The notes under the pieces were generated by a model, which was not told the DNA's origin, made no database searches, and saw nothing but the letters and a program-made list of their open reading frames with translations. A program made the position numbers and the translations under genes. From Margaritifera margaritifera (lineage: Eukaryota > Mollusca > Bivalvia > Unionida > Margaritiferidae), in assembly GCA_029931535.1 (NCBI GenBank), contig JAQPZY010001240.1, positions 920,001 to 984,000 of the forward strand: DNA of 64,000 bases. The letters run 5' to 3'. Positions 41,788 to 53,140 of the stretch are shown here, in pieces (the stretch's first letter is position 1; every line of letters starts with the position of its first letter).

Positions 41788-44319
41788 TTACTCCACTTCA
41801 ACAAACGCAGACTGTAGACAGTCAAATAAGTTGCGAACAACTGGCAGACCATCATCACTGCTTTCAGTTGCGGAAGTTGATGATGCAGTTGACAGAATAG
41901 CGCTAACAGATTCAGGCTCCACAGCGCCGAAGTCTGCCACTTCAGCTTGTGTGCTCACTGCTGCATCCCTGTGAATACGGGCATGATTGCGCTTCGCAGC
42001 CTGAGATGGAAAGTACAGGCCACACTGATTACAAACGCGCTTCTCAAGATCAACAGTCACCGACGGACAGCAGAAATCAAATGGCATCCTCAGGAAGTCG
42101 TGTGAAGGCTGCAGATGTAAAAGAGCCAGTCGTTGATAAAGCGATCCAAACGTTCCACTGTTGCTGCCAACTGGTGCATAGGTAATCCCTTTATCTGTGC
42201 TGTAGTGTGGAACAGGTGGAGGTAAAAATCGTCCAGGAAATATATTCACTGTTGCACTTCACAATCTGCAAGCAATACTGCGACTGTTGAATGTGCCGAC
42301 TTGACCACTCATCTGACGGTGGACTGATGTCCAGTTTTCCTGCATCACATGATACAAAAGATGCTACCACATCAAATCCATCAATAACCGTTGAGCTCCA
42401 GATTTCTGCCAGCACTTCACCGGCCTTCTGGAAATTGGCCCTTTCCAACTCTACATCACATGTCTTGCCATTGCTGTCCAAATGAGATCCATAATGATTG
42501 TGAGGCAGGATCAATCCTGATAGGTCGCGTGACAGAGGAGCCATGCGTCGTTCGACGGTGTTGTAGGCAGAGTGCCCTGGCGCATGGCACGCACTGAAAA
42601 TCGCATCCAGGTTGTTGTAATGGAAGGCTCGATAGGCTGCGACTAGTGTTTTCGGAAATCGAGGGTTCTCATCCGGACCGCCATCTGCTGTTATGACCAC
42701 AATCGGCTTCACTGATCTATTAATACACATAACAGGCTGAAAAGCAGGAAGTTGTTTGAGTTCTTCAAAATCAGTACCGTGTGTCATTGTTGTGCTACTG
42801 TCATGCTTCCCACTGCGAATGAAGATAGCAGTCGACCCTGAATACGATACAACCCCTGGTTTTATAACACATGCAGCATAGACTGATGGGATCAGTTTGT
42901 GGCGTTCAGCAATAACCCAGTCGTGATCTGGCAGCTGCACACGATACTCCATGTGCATCAGAATGGGCGCCTGCTTATTTGCTGCCGGTAGTCCTAGTGG
43001 GACACGTGCCTTGTCGTCTTGGCTCAAGAAAAAAACAGTGTTCTCCCATAGCGACAGCCAGATCTTTCAAGTAGCAGATTGTAGCTGCTGCAAAATGAGC
43101 ATCCACGTGATTGCGCCTTTCACTGTTTGCTGCCTTAAGCAGCTTGACAGGCACTGTGGTCACGTGACGCTTACCGTCAGTCGTCGCCGAATTACTTGGA
43201 AGTAGACGTATATATATTCCTGCTCGACAGATGCTGAAGCCATCTTGGACGAGGGCTTCATGCAAGTCATCCAACGTTTAGGAGCTACTAAGCTTCTCAG
43301 ATCGTAGTCGAGGATCAGCAGCTGCTCCACATGATACAATGTCCACGATTGTCTTTAGCAACTGTGGTTGGTCATCTTCTAAGCGGGGCCTTCCTTCTTT
43401 CTGCTGACAGAACTTTTTGAGTCGCTGGCCTATGACTGGATGTTCTTCCGTAACTTCAGTCAGCTTTCTCTTGAAGTCAAGCCTGGAGTTCTGTTTGCGT
43501 GCTCGTTCAGCTGCCAGACGTTTTAACTTTCTCTCCAGCTGCACCTTTTTGCTGCTAAGTTCATCAGACTTTGTTTTCATATCAGCTGTCCACAGTCCAG
43601 TGTTTTTTTACCTGTAGAAGACTAGCCATTTGTGCGTTGACAGATTCTAACTCATTGCTTGCTGCATCTTGTGCTGGTGTAGAGCATTGGGTTTTTTTCT
43701 TCACTAGACATGCTACTGCTGTCGTTTGCGTCTCGGCATCCGTCTCTCTTGCTGTTACGTCAGCAGAAGATGCCTCTTCCACCTCTGACTGAACGTCACT
43801 GTTTATTATCACCACAGTTGACGGAAGTTCCTGAGATGACGTGGTTAGCGTCAAAGTAGTTGAATCTGATGCTTGGCTTAGACTGGCCTTAGGCGTGGCA
43901 GCGCAGGTCCACATGCTCATCAGACGACTTTTTCTTTCTGCTGCTCTCGCATGCCAAACTCGAATCAAGTTTTTTACTTCTTCTTCATTTTGTTTACAAT
44001 TGTTCCACTGCTCCTGTGCACGTTTATGTGCCAGATCTGCCTTCAGATAAGGGTGTGCAGCAGTGAAAGCATCCTTAAAGTCGCTATACAGTTTATAACG
44101 CGTATCCATTATTAGCATCGGTAGTATATAGAATATTCTTAAATAATATGTAATATTAGCTGGAAAAATATAGATATTAAAAACTCTATTAAATAGTACG
44201 TTGCCTATGTCACTGATTAACACACACGTGTGTGGAAGGCAGCTGGAGTCGATGCTTTCAGATGTACTGTGCGTAGCAGCAGTGTAGTGGTGGTTACTGC
44301 AGCCAGCCGCCTGCTTCAA
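41788..44319 (-). pseudogene. Transposase of the TIR element, nearly complete but frameshifted
   Basis: Frames in order: 43582-44319 ('RYKLYSDFKDAFTAAHPYLK', then a Ser/Thr-rich linker), 43278-43580 (a basic coiled coil, 'VQLERKLKRLAAERARKQNS'), 42975-43274, 42191-43027 (the core: 'VVITADGGPDENPRFPKTLV', 'SACHAPGHSAYNTVERRMAP', 'LILPHNHYGSHLDSNGKTCD') and 41788-42249 with a C2H2 finger 'CNQCGLYFPSQAAKRNHARI'. The Asp of TADGGPDE and the Glu of NTVERR are good candidates for catalytic residues. Three or four frame changes or stops separate the frames; introns could account for some. It belongs to a repeated invertebrate family, superfamily unresolved. Confidence 0.65.
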
Positions 44320-44405
44320 GAGAGGCTGGCACTAACTCTGCCAACCCATTCATATATATTCTGTGGCACAAATCGTACAAATTGAAATTAACAAGTAATT
44401 TTTAC

Positions 44406-44611
44406 TTAGAGATCACCCATAAAGGACGTCCGCAAAACATACTGGAATACACGCAGTAGGCCTAAAGCAGCTGTTCAACACAGAATATCATAACAAAAAA
44501 TACTAGCTTGCGGACGTCCACAAGGTCCTTTACACCCCCTCCCCCCTTGTCCGCAGTTGAACAACCCCCCCTCCCCCCATCTTTGCGGACGTCCTTTTTT
44601 GATGATCCCTA
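44406..44611. mobile_element. Nested ~205-bp TIR element (MITE-like)
   Basis: At 44406-44434 there is a third copy of the terminal repeat, oriented like the left TIR ('CATAAAGGACGTCCGCAAAA'). Together with the right TIR at 44583-44611 it delimits a compact unit without coding capacity. Either a short derivative inserted at the end of the long element or the long element's right end was duplicated. Confidence 0.6.
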
Positions 44612-44624
44612 AGCATAAATCCTA

Positions 44625-44755
44625 AAAATATCTTTATTAAAGTAATTCAGTATTATATATTTTAATAGTAATTCAGTGTCATATCTTTATTAAAGTAATT
44701 AAGTGTTATATATTTAGATTGATAATTCAGTGTTATATATTTTAATACAGATTAT
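44625..44755 (+). repeat. AT-rich ~27-bp tandem repeat, 4 copies
   Basis: Four loose units around 'TAATTCAGTGTTATATATTT', beginning near 44642, 44668, 44695 and 44722. Confidence 0.7.
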
Positions 44756-45130
44756 ATTCCTCATTGTTTATAATTTCAAATCTTACTGCATACTAAAAGA
44801 CAAATGATCACAGGTAAGGATATAATTGCTGCATCTTTAAGAATAATTTTAATTGCAGAATTATTTTTTAAAATTCATCATTTAAATAAAGAGCTATATT
44901 TTCTAAAATCAAAACTTTAAATCACAGATTACCCAAACAAAAAATTCAAGATGGGTCAAACTGAAAGAAATGAAATGTCCATTATGTACTTGAATCTAAA
45001 ACTGGAGATTATTTTCAATATATCATTGAATTTAAATTTCATTACCAAACAAAATGTATTTGAACTTTAAAAAATATTTTGTTGCAAACCAAAATATGTT
45101 CATATAAAACAATTAATTTATGCAACAAAC

Positions 45131-45222
<92 letters not shown>

Positions 45223-45578
45223 TAATTTGGAACATTTCTTGCATAACATACTGTTTGAGCTCTGTTCTACTGTAAGTTACACTAGTGTGCCAGATGGACC
45301 ATCTCTCATTATGGTTCACAGCTACACTTTTGCTATTGCTTGAAATTGAATGCAACTGCACAGTGGTGCATCATTGCTCAGTAAAGAATGCAAGTTTCAT
45401 GCATTCATGGCATTGCTTTTGCCCCCCCCCCCCCAATATTTGTAAATGCTTAAATGTATTCAACTATTATGTCCATATGCTTCATACCCATTTCCTACTG
45501 TGCATGTATGGAGTATCAGCTGCAATTTTGATCAAAGCAATCATCAGGATCAGACTTCTTCAGTGTCGGTCACCAGCG
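44756..45578. other. AT-rich DNA with a TA/CA microsatellite
   Basis: Includes the microsatellite at 45132-45222 and a C-run at ~45422. No gene recognised. Confidence 0.5.
45132..45222 (+). repeat. (TA)n(CA)n microsatellite
   Basis: About 39 TA units followed by about 6 CA units. A minus-strand Ile-Tyr frame across it is an artefact. Confidence 0.98.
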
Positions 45579-46025
45579 TCTCTATATACCTTGTATCAGC
45601 CTCTTGTGGCTCCATACACGAGTATCTGACACTCTCCACAACTCTATATACCGGTACCTTGTATTAGCCACTTGTGCCTCCATACACCAGTATCTGACAC
45701 TCTCCACAACTCTATATACCTTGTATCAGCCACTTGTGGCTCTATACACCAGTATCTGACACTCTTCACAACTCTATATACCTTGTATCAGCCACTTGTG
45801 GCTCTATACACCAGTATCTGACACTCTTCACAACTCTATATACCTTGTATCGGCCACTTGTGGCTCTAAATACCAGTATCTGACACTCTCCACAACTCTA
45901 TATACCTTGTATCAGCCACTTGAGGCTCCATACACCAGTATCGGACACTCTCCACAACTCTATATACTTTGTATCAGCCACTTGTGGTTTCATACACCAG
46001 TATCTGACACTCTCCACAACTCTAC
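45579..46025 (+). repeat. 62-bp tandem array, about 7 copies
   Basis: Units contain 'CTTGTATCAGCCACTTGTGG' and 'ACCAGTATCTGACACTCT', with TTGTATCAGC-type anchors at 45721, 45783, 45845, 45907 and 45969. Short frames through it are repeat by-products. Confidence 0.95.
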
Positions 46026-47924
46026 AAACTGCCCAAAGACTCTCTTCATGAGGTATTCATCATATGCGCATTCAGAGCATGCATAGTGCAGTCTGCCATG
46101 ATGAGATGTGCCCCTATTATGCCAAAGATTGTTTTATATATACAATAAACTTTGAATTAAATCTTTGTCTTGTGTAACGTTTAAAATCTCTGATCAAAAA
46201 TTAGTTCTATTCATTAATTTGTTCATGTGTAATAATAATAATAATAATAATAATAATATAAATAATAATAACAATAATATGCCAGTAATAAGTATTAATG
46301 AGAAATAAATAAAAAATCACAGAAGTACACTTATAACTTGTTATGAAATTCCCATCTTCAATTTTGTATACTTTGAATCAAATTTTTACAACAAAGTTTA
46401 TAAATCACAATAAACAAATCAATAAAATATAAAAAAAAGAATGTCATAAGCTATGTAATGAGTTTGTCAGCATCTTTATCTTTTGCAAATTTCTCTTTAT
46501 AATGAAACACAGCCAGAACTAATGAACACTAGTAATATGTGAGTTCTACAACAGTTACATCTAAACAACTGTCATTGTGGCTCATATGCCTTTCCATGCA
46601 TAACATAATATTTGGGAAAACAACAGCAAAATTCATATAAAATCATAACTTAAACAGAAAAAGTAAAGAGAGTTATCTTGCCGTTGAGTTCTCTTGTTAA
46701 GTGGGTATAGCCTGCAACATGGGACAAAAACTGGACATCGTAATGATGATTCTTGAATCAAAGAAATTCCATTGTTCAACTTTTTGGATTTGAATAGACT
46801 TTTGATATATTGTTTAACAAAATGAGTCTCAATCTATCACAACAAAAATATATTCTTTTCCAATTAGTTTCAGTTTAAAAGCATATAATGTTCGCACTAT
46901 ATACATGCATATATACTAAAGGTAAAATAAAACGACAAATCTTGGCTCTGTGGTTTATTACAAAAATTTACAACCATTACAAAACTGCAGAGTTAACATT
47001 TTGGTAACATGATTAAACATGGGCCTATTCACATACATGGGATAGATACTAACTGGAGGTCAGTCAAGAAAACTAGCACCATGGTTAGTAATATCACAGA
47101 TCTAATAACATACATGTACACACACAAAAATATATATATTATAGTATGAAGACATTGATACAGATGAAGGAAAAGCTGAGGAAGTTCCACATATATCTAA
47201 TTGACATTCAAAGCTAATTACTTTTTAGTTGCTGTGACTGCGACTCTTACTGCATGATTGTTGCTCATTATTGTGCAGTATTTTTGAAAGCAGCCGAGAC
47301 AAAATATTCTTTACATTATTAGTTATTTTTTTTTATGCTAGTAACAAAAGTACTTCACTGAGTCAACAAAAAGTAACAACTGTGTGGTAACTGATTGCAT
47401 GCAGCAACTGGTTCAGTCCTCCGCAGTTTAAAGTAAATCAGATTACCAGTTTAGGTTCAATTATTTTGATTTCCAAAAATAGTTTTGTTTACAAGAAGGA
47501 AGGTTCAATGAGTCAAAATCTCAATCAAAGTAAATTAACTTTAATTTAAAGTTAGAATACCCTGTTAAAATTCTTGGAAGCGATGTTGAATAATTATCTT
47601 TTTTATTACAAAAGTGTTCATGAAAACAAAATGCCATATCATTTGTTTTAAAAACAGCTTAATCTTGATATTTATCCTTTTAAGTATAGATATATCTCGC
47701 AAACCTACAATACGCTGTATGCAGCTTGGTGATTTCAACACTGCTTTTTACTTGCAGCAACAAATTTATGGAAAAGAAAACATGAAATTATTCAGTATAC
47801 ATTGTTGACATAGGCTCATATTTTGTGTAACCTCATTATTCTGAATGAAGTGACAGCTCTAATTAAATAAAATATCAGCAATGGAACGTTCAATTATCTA
47901 ACATGATCTCGTTTAGCAAAATAT
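46026..47924. other. AT-rich DNA without recognised genes
   Basis: Holds an (AAT)n run at 46231-46279. I see no exon with convincing splice sites and no mobile-element core. Confidence 0.5.
46231..46279 (+). repeat. (AAT)n microsatellite
   Basis: Trinucleotide run of about 15 units with two small interruptions. Confidence 0.95.
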
Positions 47925-48095
47925 TCTATAATTTCATAATGTGAGCAAAATCTTTATTGATTTCATATTGCGAGCAATATATTTTGTAATTTCATACTGC
48001 ATTCTTTGCAAAAATATTATATAATTTCATACTGCAAGCAAAATCTTTTGTAATTTCATATTGCGAGCAAAATATTTTGTAATTTCATACTGAGA
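47925..48095 (+). repeat. Diverged ~33-bp tandem repeat, about 5 copies
   Basis: Loose units of the form GAGCAAAATATTTTGTAATTTCATACT, with spacing around 30-35 bp. Divergence is higher than in the neighbouring 57-bp array. Confidence 0.7.
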
Positions 48096-48141
48096 ATTCA
48101 TTTATTTGTTAGCCTCCCAATTTGTATGGTCTTGTACAAAA

Positions 48142-49898
48142 GTGACATTTTCATCAGTAGTTAAATTCATCAATATGGGAATGGGAGTACTACAGTAGAG
48201 TGACATTTTCATCAGTAGTTAAATTCATCATATTAGAATGGGAGTACTACAGTAGAGTGACATTTTCATCAGTAGTTAAATTCATCAAATTGGGATGGGA
48301 GTACTACAGTAGAATGACATTTTCATCAGCAGTTAAATTCATCAAATTGGGATGGGAGTACCACAGTAGAGTGACATTTTCATCAGTAGTTAAATTCATC
48401 AAATTGGCATGGGAGTACTACAGTAGAGTGACATTTTCATCAGTAGTTAAATTCATCAAATTGGCAAGGGAGTACTACAGTAGAGTGACATTTTCATCAG
48501 TAGTTAAATTCATCATATTAGAATGGGAGTACTACAGTAGAGTGACATTTTCATCAGTAGTTAAATTCATCAAATTGGGATGGGAGTACTACAGTAGAAT
48601 GACATTTTCATCAGCAGTTAAATTCATCAAATTGGGATGGGAGTACCACAGTAGAGTGACATTTTCATCAGTAGTTAAATTCATCAAATTGGCATGGGAG
48701 TACTACAGTAGAGTGACATTTTCATCAGTAGTTAAATTCATCAAATTGGCAAGGGAGTACTACAGTAGAGTGACATTTTCATCAGTAGTTAAATTCATCA
48801 AATTGGGATGGGAGTACTAGAGTAGAGTGACATTTTCATCAGTAGTTAAATTCATCATATGGGATGGGAGTACTACAGTAGAGTGCCATTTTCATCAGTA
48901 GTTAAATTCATCATATTAGAATGGGAGTACTACAGTAGAGTGACATTTTCATCAGTAGTTAAATTCATCAAATTGGGATGGGAGTACTACAGTAGAATGA
49001 CATTTTCATCAGTAGTTAAATTCATCAAATTGGGATGGGAGTACTACAGTAGAGTGACATTTCATCAGTAGTTAAATTCATCAAATTGGCATGGGAGTAC
49101 TACAGTAGAGTGACATTTTCATCAGTAGTTAAATTCATCAAATTGGGATGGGAGTACTACAGTAGAGTGACATTTTCATCAGTAGTTAAATTCATCAAAT
49201 TGGGATGGGAGTACTACAGTAGAGTGACATTTTCATCAGTAGTTAAATTCATCAAATTGGCATGGGAGTACTACAGTAGAAAGACATTTTCATCAGGATG
49301 TTAAATTCATCATATAGGATGGGAGTACTACAGTAGAGTGACATTTTCATCAGTAGTTAAATTCATCAAATTGGGATGGGAGTACTACAGTAGAGTGACA
49401 TTTTCATCAGTAGTTAAATTCATCAAATTGGGATGGGAGTACTACAGTAGAAAGACATTTTTCATTAGTAGTAAAATTCATCATATGGGATGGGAGTACT
49501 ACAGTAGAGTGACATTTTCATCAGTAGTTAAATTCATCATATTAGGATGGGAGTACTACAGTAGAGTGACATTTTCATCAGTTAAATTCATCAAATTGGG
49601 ATGGGAGTACTACAGTAGAATGACATTTTCATCAGTAGTTACATTCATCAAATTGGGATGGGCGTACTACAGTAGAGTGACATTTTCATCAGTAGTTAAA
49701 TTCATCAAATTGGGATGGGAGTACTACAGTAGATTGACATTTTCATCAGTAGTTAAATTCATCATATGGGATGGGAGTACTACAGTAGAGTGACATTTTC
49801 ATCAGTAGTTAAATTCATCATATGGGATGGGAGTACTACAGTAGAGTGACATTTTCATCAGTAGTTAAATTCATCATATGGGATGGGAGTACTACAGT
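48142..49898 (+). repeat. 57-bp minisatellite, about 31 copies
   Basis: Unit: GTGACATTTTCATCAGTAGT, then TAAATTCATCAAATTGGGAT and GGGAGTACTACAGTAGA. Since 57 is 19 codons, frames such as VTFSSVVKFIKLGWEYYSR stay open for many units until a shortened unit breaks them. A five-unit block of 285 bp is repeated exactly in order at 48200-48484 and 48485-48769 (marker TATTAGAATG at 48231 and 48516). It is a tandem array, not a protein gene. Confidence 0.95.
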
Positions 49899-50625
49899 TT
49901 CAACATTTGGATAATTATTAGTTGGGTCTTTAGATGTGTGATTTGTAGCAACCATGAAATTCACTAAAACTGGAACCCCACAAAACATAGTGAATCCATA
50001 GTAATTTCAAACTGTCGAAGTATGGATTATTATTTGAGTCTAAGGTGAGATGTTTTATGAAATATCCATGTGTGTGTTATGTAAACTGTATCTTAAGGTT
50101 TATGTGAAAATGAAACATTCTTTTAGTTGTACATTATACCATTAAAGGCAATTGCTGGCAACATGCACATATAAAAAAGCTGGCATGTTCATGAAGATGT
50201 TGAGACAACAGAGCTTGATATAAATGAAAGACAACTCAAAATCTTCATTTCTTCCATAAGGTAACATGAAATTGTTAAAAAAATGATACGACTACATGTA
50301 TGGATTTATGTGTAAATGGTATTTACAAGAATCACAAAAAGTCCTGAAACGTATGTAATTTGCTGCCTTTGTTAAATAACATCAAACAGATCTTATAATT
50401 ATATGCTTGCAATATAATATTGAATATTTACAGGAATATAATGTTTAAATTTACAGATACATACAAATGTGAACATAACGAGGTGCTATTAATGTCGATC
50501 ACTCAATCAAAATCCAAGTCTGATTAGGGTTTTAGTCGTAAAAGTGTAACTTGTCACACAAATGGGAAAAGCCTCAACAATTTGCTTGCATAATTATAAC
50601 TACTGCAGGTTCTCTTCTAATTCAG
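49899..50625. other. AT-rich DNA before an exon candidate
   Basis: No feature recognised; probably intron or intergenic. Confidence 0.4.
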
Positions 50626-50784
50626 GTCTCGATGAAAGCATTCTTTCAGATTTTCAGAAGTACATGTATGCAGTTGTCCATGATCAGACAAAGTTCAAGT
50701 ACAGGAGTACAAGTCTGCTAGACAACTGTCTTGAAGGAGAAATGCAGTTTAGTTACCTGGCACATCTCAAACTCAAAGACACTG
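50626..50784 (+). CDS. Candidate internal exon, unknown protein
   Basis: A 159-bp open segment is bounded by a pyrimidine-rich acceptor ('TTCTCTTCTAATTCAG') and a donor GTAAAT at 50785. It encodes 'LDESILSDFQKYMYAVVHDQ' and then KFKYRSTSLLDNCLEGEMQ, a balanced, protein-like sequence. Other exons of the same gene were not found nearby. I do not recognise the family. A second possible acceptor (CTGCAG at 50608) would lengthen the exon by 17 bp. Confidence 0.4.
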
Positions 50785-52099
50785 GTAAATAAAAATGATA
50801 ACACCATTCTGTTTGATTTTTTGATTATCTTGGTTTAGATTATCTTTCATGACTCATATATAAATATACACAAACCAATATTAAGAAAATTATCAACAAG
50901 TGCACACAAAAAATTTGTTTTATATGTGTGCAGGACACAGTGACAGATTTAAAAAGTGTTAGTGACAAAACTGAAAATAAAAGATATTATAGCAAGAACA
51001 AATTTACAGTACTGATAATAAATTAAAAATGAAAAAAATGCTGCCTCACTAATTACAATAGTAACTACATGGTTATTTACAAAGACAGGGAAGTAATTTT
51101 GTCCATAACTTATAATAATTTGTAACCAGGAAAACAGACCATCACATCTCTAAAGGTGGACATGGATGTAATACATTACAACCTTGCTGTTAGTTTACCC
51201 ATCATCATAATGACTAAGGAATTGCTAAAAGCTGGGTGGTAAATTATACACAATGAACATTTCTACAAACTTTAAAAACTTGTTTGGTGTTCCGATGAGC
51301 CTTAAGTCATTATCCCCAAGTGCTGCCTTGCTGCATCATGAGGTAGTACTTATGTTCCAGGGTCATAGGTGTCATCACAATTTATGATAGATTGAAGCGG
51401 ATGGTATGAGAAAGGAGATGAAGGATGTAGCTTTATAATAATGCCAAGTAATGTAGATGTTGTACTTGCATTAAAAAATACAGCCAAAAAATCATAATAT
51501 TTTAGACAAAAAATAATTTTTGGCAAAAATTTCCAGTTCAACAAATTTTGTGCCTTGATTTTACACTTTCTCTCATTAGCTCCAAAGCTGAGCAGTCCAG
51601 ACAGCTCATAGACAGACAATCCTTTGCAAAAGTAGGGCGAGTTGAGATCTAGTGAAAAAAGGGCCTGGTGGCAAAAATTCACGAGTCCAATAGGTAAAAA
51701 AAAAAAAAAAAAAAAAGACTAACGATTTTCACTTTTCTGCTCATGTGCAAGCAAAATAGTCAATCAAGAACAACTTCTTTTATCTAAGCATCTGCCTATA
51801 CAAAAATCTCTCCGAATCAGATGTGCTTGGATTCAATCAGAAGTAACAAGAAAACTTTATATCATACCCCCTTTTCTGATGAAAATGAATATAATATCCC
51901 AGACACAACAAGTTCACTGATTTGTAACAGTAAAATGTGAAAAGTGTACTTGGACTGGGTCTTTTATTCTGACAAAATTTGGTTTAAATCCATTCTGTCA
52001 TTCAAAAGTTACTGAGCAGAAAACAAATATGTAACATATGGGATGGACAAGCAGAAGCATAGATAAACATATATGGTTAGCACAATATACTCTTGCCAC
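50785..52099. other. AT-rich DNA without recognised features
   Basis: Probably intronic or intergenic. An A-run lies at 51696-51716. No exon supported. Confidence 0.4.
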
Positions 52100-53140
52100 C
52101 CTCTTCTAGTGAATAAAGCAGTGGAGCCAAAAATGTCCTAACCTAATGGTGGGCATATTAGTGTCATGTTGAAATTCTATGAATGCCTGGGGATAAATAT
52201 AGCTGGAGGGAGGAAAGAAGGTAAAATATCTGTAAGAGCCCTTTCCAGATATCTCCTGCTGTGACTGAAAGGCATTTGTTATGGCCTGCATCTACAGGGA
52301 GTTAATAAGTACTGAACACTCTTGAATTGGCCAAATCCCACTGACTGGGAAGAACGACAGGAGGTGGGTACTTGGCCGGTCATGCTGGCATCTGTACAGA
52401 TTGTGATGTCTGGTGGTTGATCCTTCAGTGAGATGCCCATGATGAACTGGAGGTGGTCCTCCCATTTTCTGAGATGGTACCAAATATAGTCGGGAACTTT
52501 GATCACTGGGTTTGGAAGGCAAAGTTTTCGGCCACCGTTGAGTATAGGTGGGTGATCTGTAGGGGTCTCATGAACCAGCTGCTCAGGTGGGAGGGTTTAC
52601 AGTCACATTGAGAAGACTACAGAGGCTACGAGATTCCCAAGCTAAGATATGACTCTTCAAGTGGAGGTGGAACACCACCCAGGTAATGCCCAAGGAATGT
52701 TCTTGGGGAGACAAACTCAAACCAAGGTTTCAACACCATTCCCAGATGAATGAGTAGGATTTGTCCTTTTTGAAAAGGAATCCAAGATGATGATAGAGAG
52801 CAAGAAAGGATTTTGTATCTTGCTATAAAGAAAGGCTCACCCTGTGCTTTTTGCCTGTAAGGTCTATCTTCCCAATGACTTTGGGAACTGATCTCAGGGT
52901 ATCCATGTTGAACTCGTTTGCCTGATCATGTTGGATGAAAGATCTAATATCCAATGAATAAGATCCTGCTGGAGTTGTGTTGTGAAGGAACTTAACTGCT
53001 CTTTTTGTAAGGTGAGTTAACATTTTAGTGAGAGCCACAGGTCTCACATTCCATAGTGAATGGTGAAGACTTTCCCACCACTGGGTATCACAACATGGAC
53101 TTGGCATAGTTTTCTGCCACCCTCCTGAGTATATGAACCA
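52100..53140 (-). mobile_element. DIRS-like retrotransposon fragment
   Basis: The clearest part, 52279-52522, reads 'PDITICTDASMTGQVPTSC' with 'GISLKDQPP' before it, and in other frames 'GIWPIQECSVLINSL' and AITNAFQSQQ after it. TDAS-x-x-G with a following G-x-W and a helix rich in L/I-N-x-L is the RNase H pattern of DIRS/Ngaro-type elements. Upstream, 'QANEFNMDTLRSVPKVIGKI' and 'HHLGFLFKKDKSY' resemble the start and end of their reverse transcriptase, with the middle (the catalytic palm) deleted. Many stops; long dead. The DIRS assignment is by motif recall. Confidence 0.5.

Larger units (their letters stand above)
41459..44611 (-). mobile_element. DDE-type DNA transposon with terminal inverted repeats
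   Basis: Left end 41459-41487 and right end 44583-44611 are imperfect inverted repeats, sharing AAAGGACGTCCGCAAA, and both have C-rich stretches and extra copies of GCGGACGTCC and TTGTCCGC inside. The interior encodes one transposase-like protein on the minus strand. Total ~3.15 kb is typical for an autonomous element. Target duplication is not clear. I cannot name the superfamily. Confidence 0.75.

Noticed and set aside
48200..49793. Plus-strand ORFs of up to 206 codons
   Set aside because: Produced by the 57-bp minisatellite; single-base length changes in units end them.
48142..49898. CRISPR-like array
   Set aside because: Repeats are contiguous without unique spacers, and the DNA is animal. 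Same for 3626-4913 and 29735-31783.
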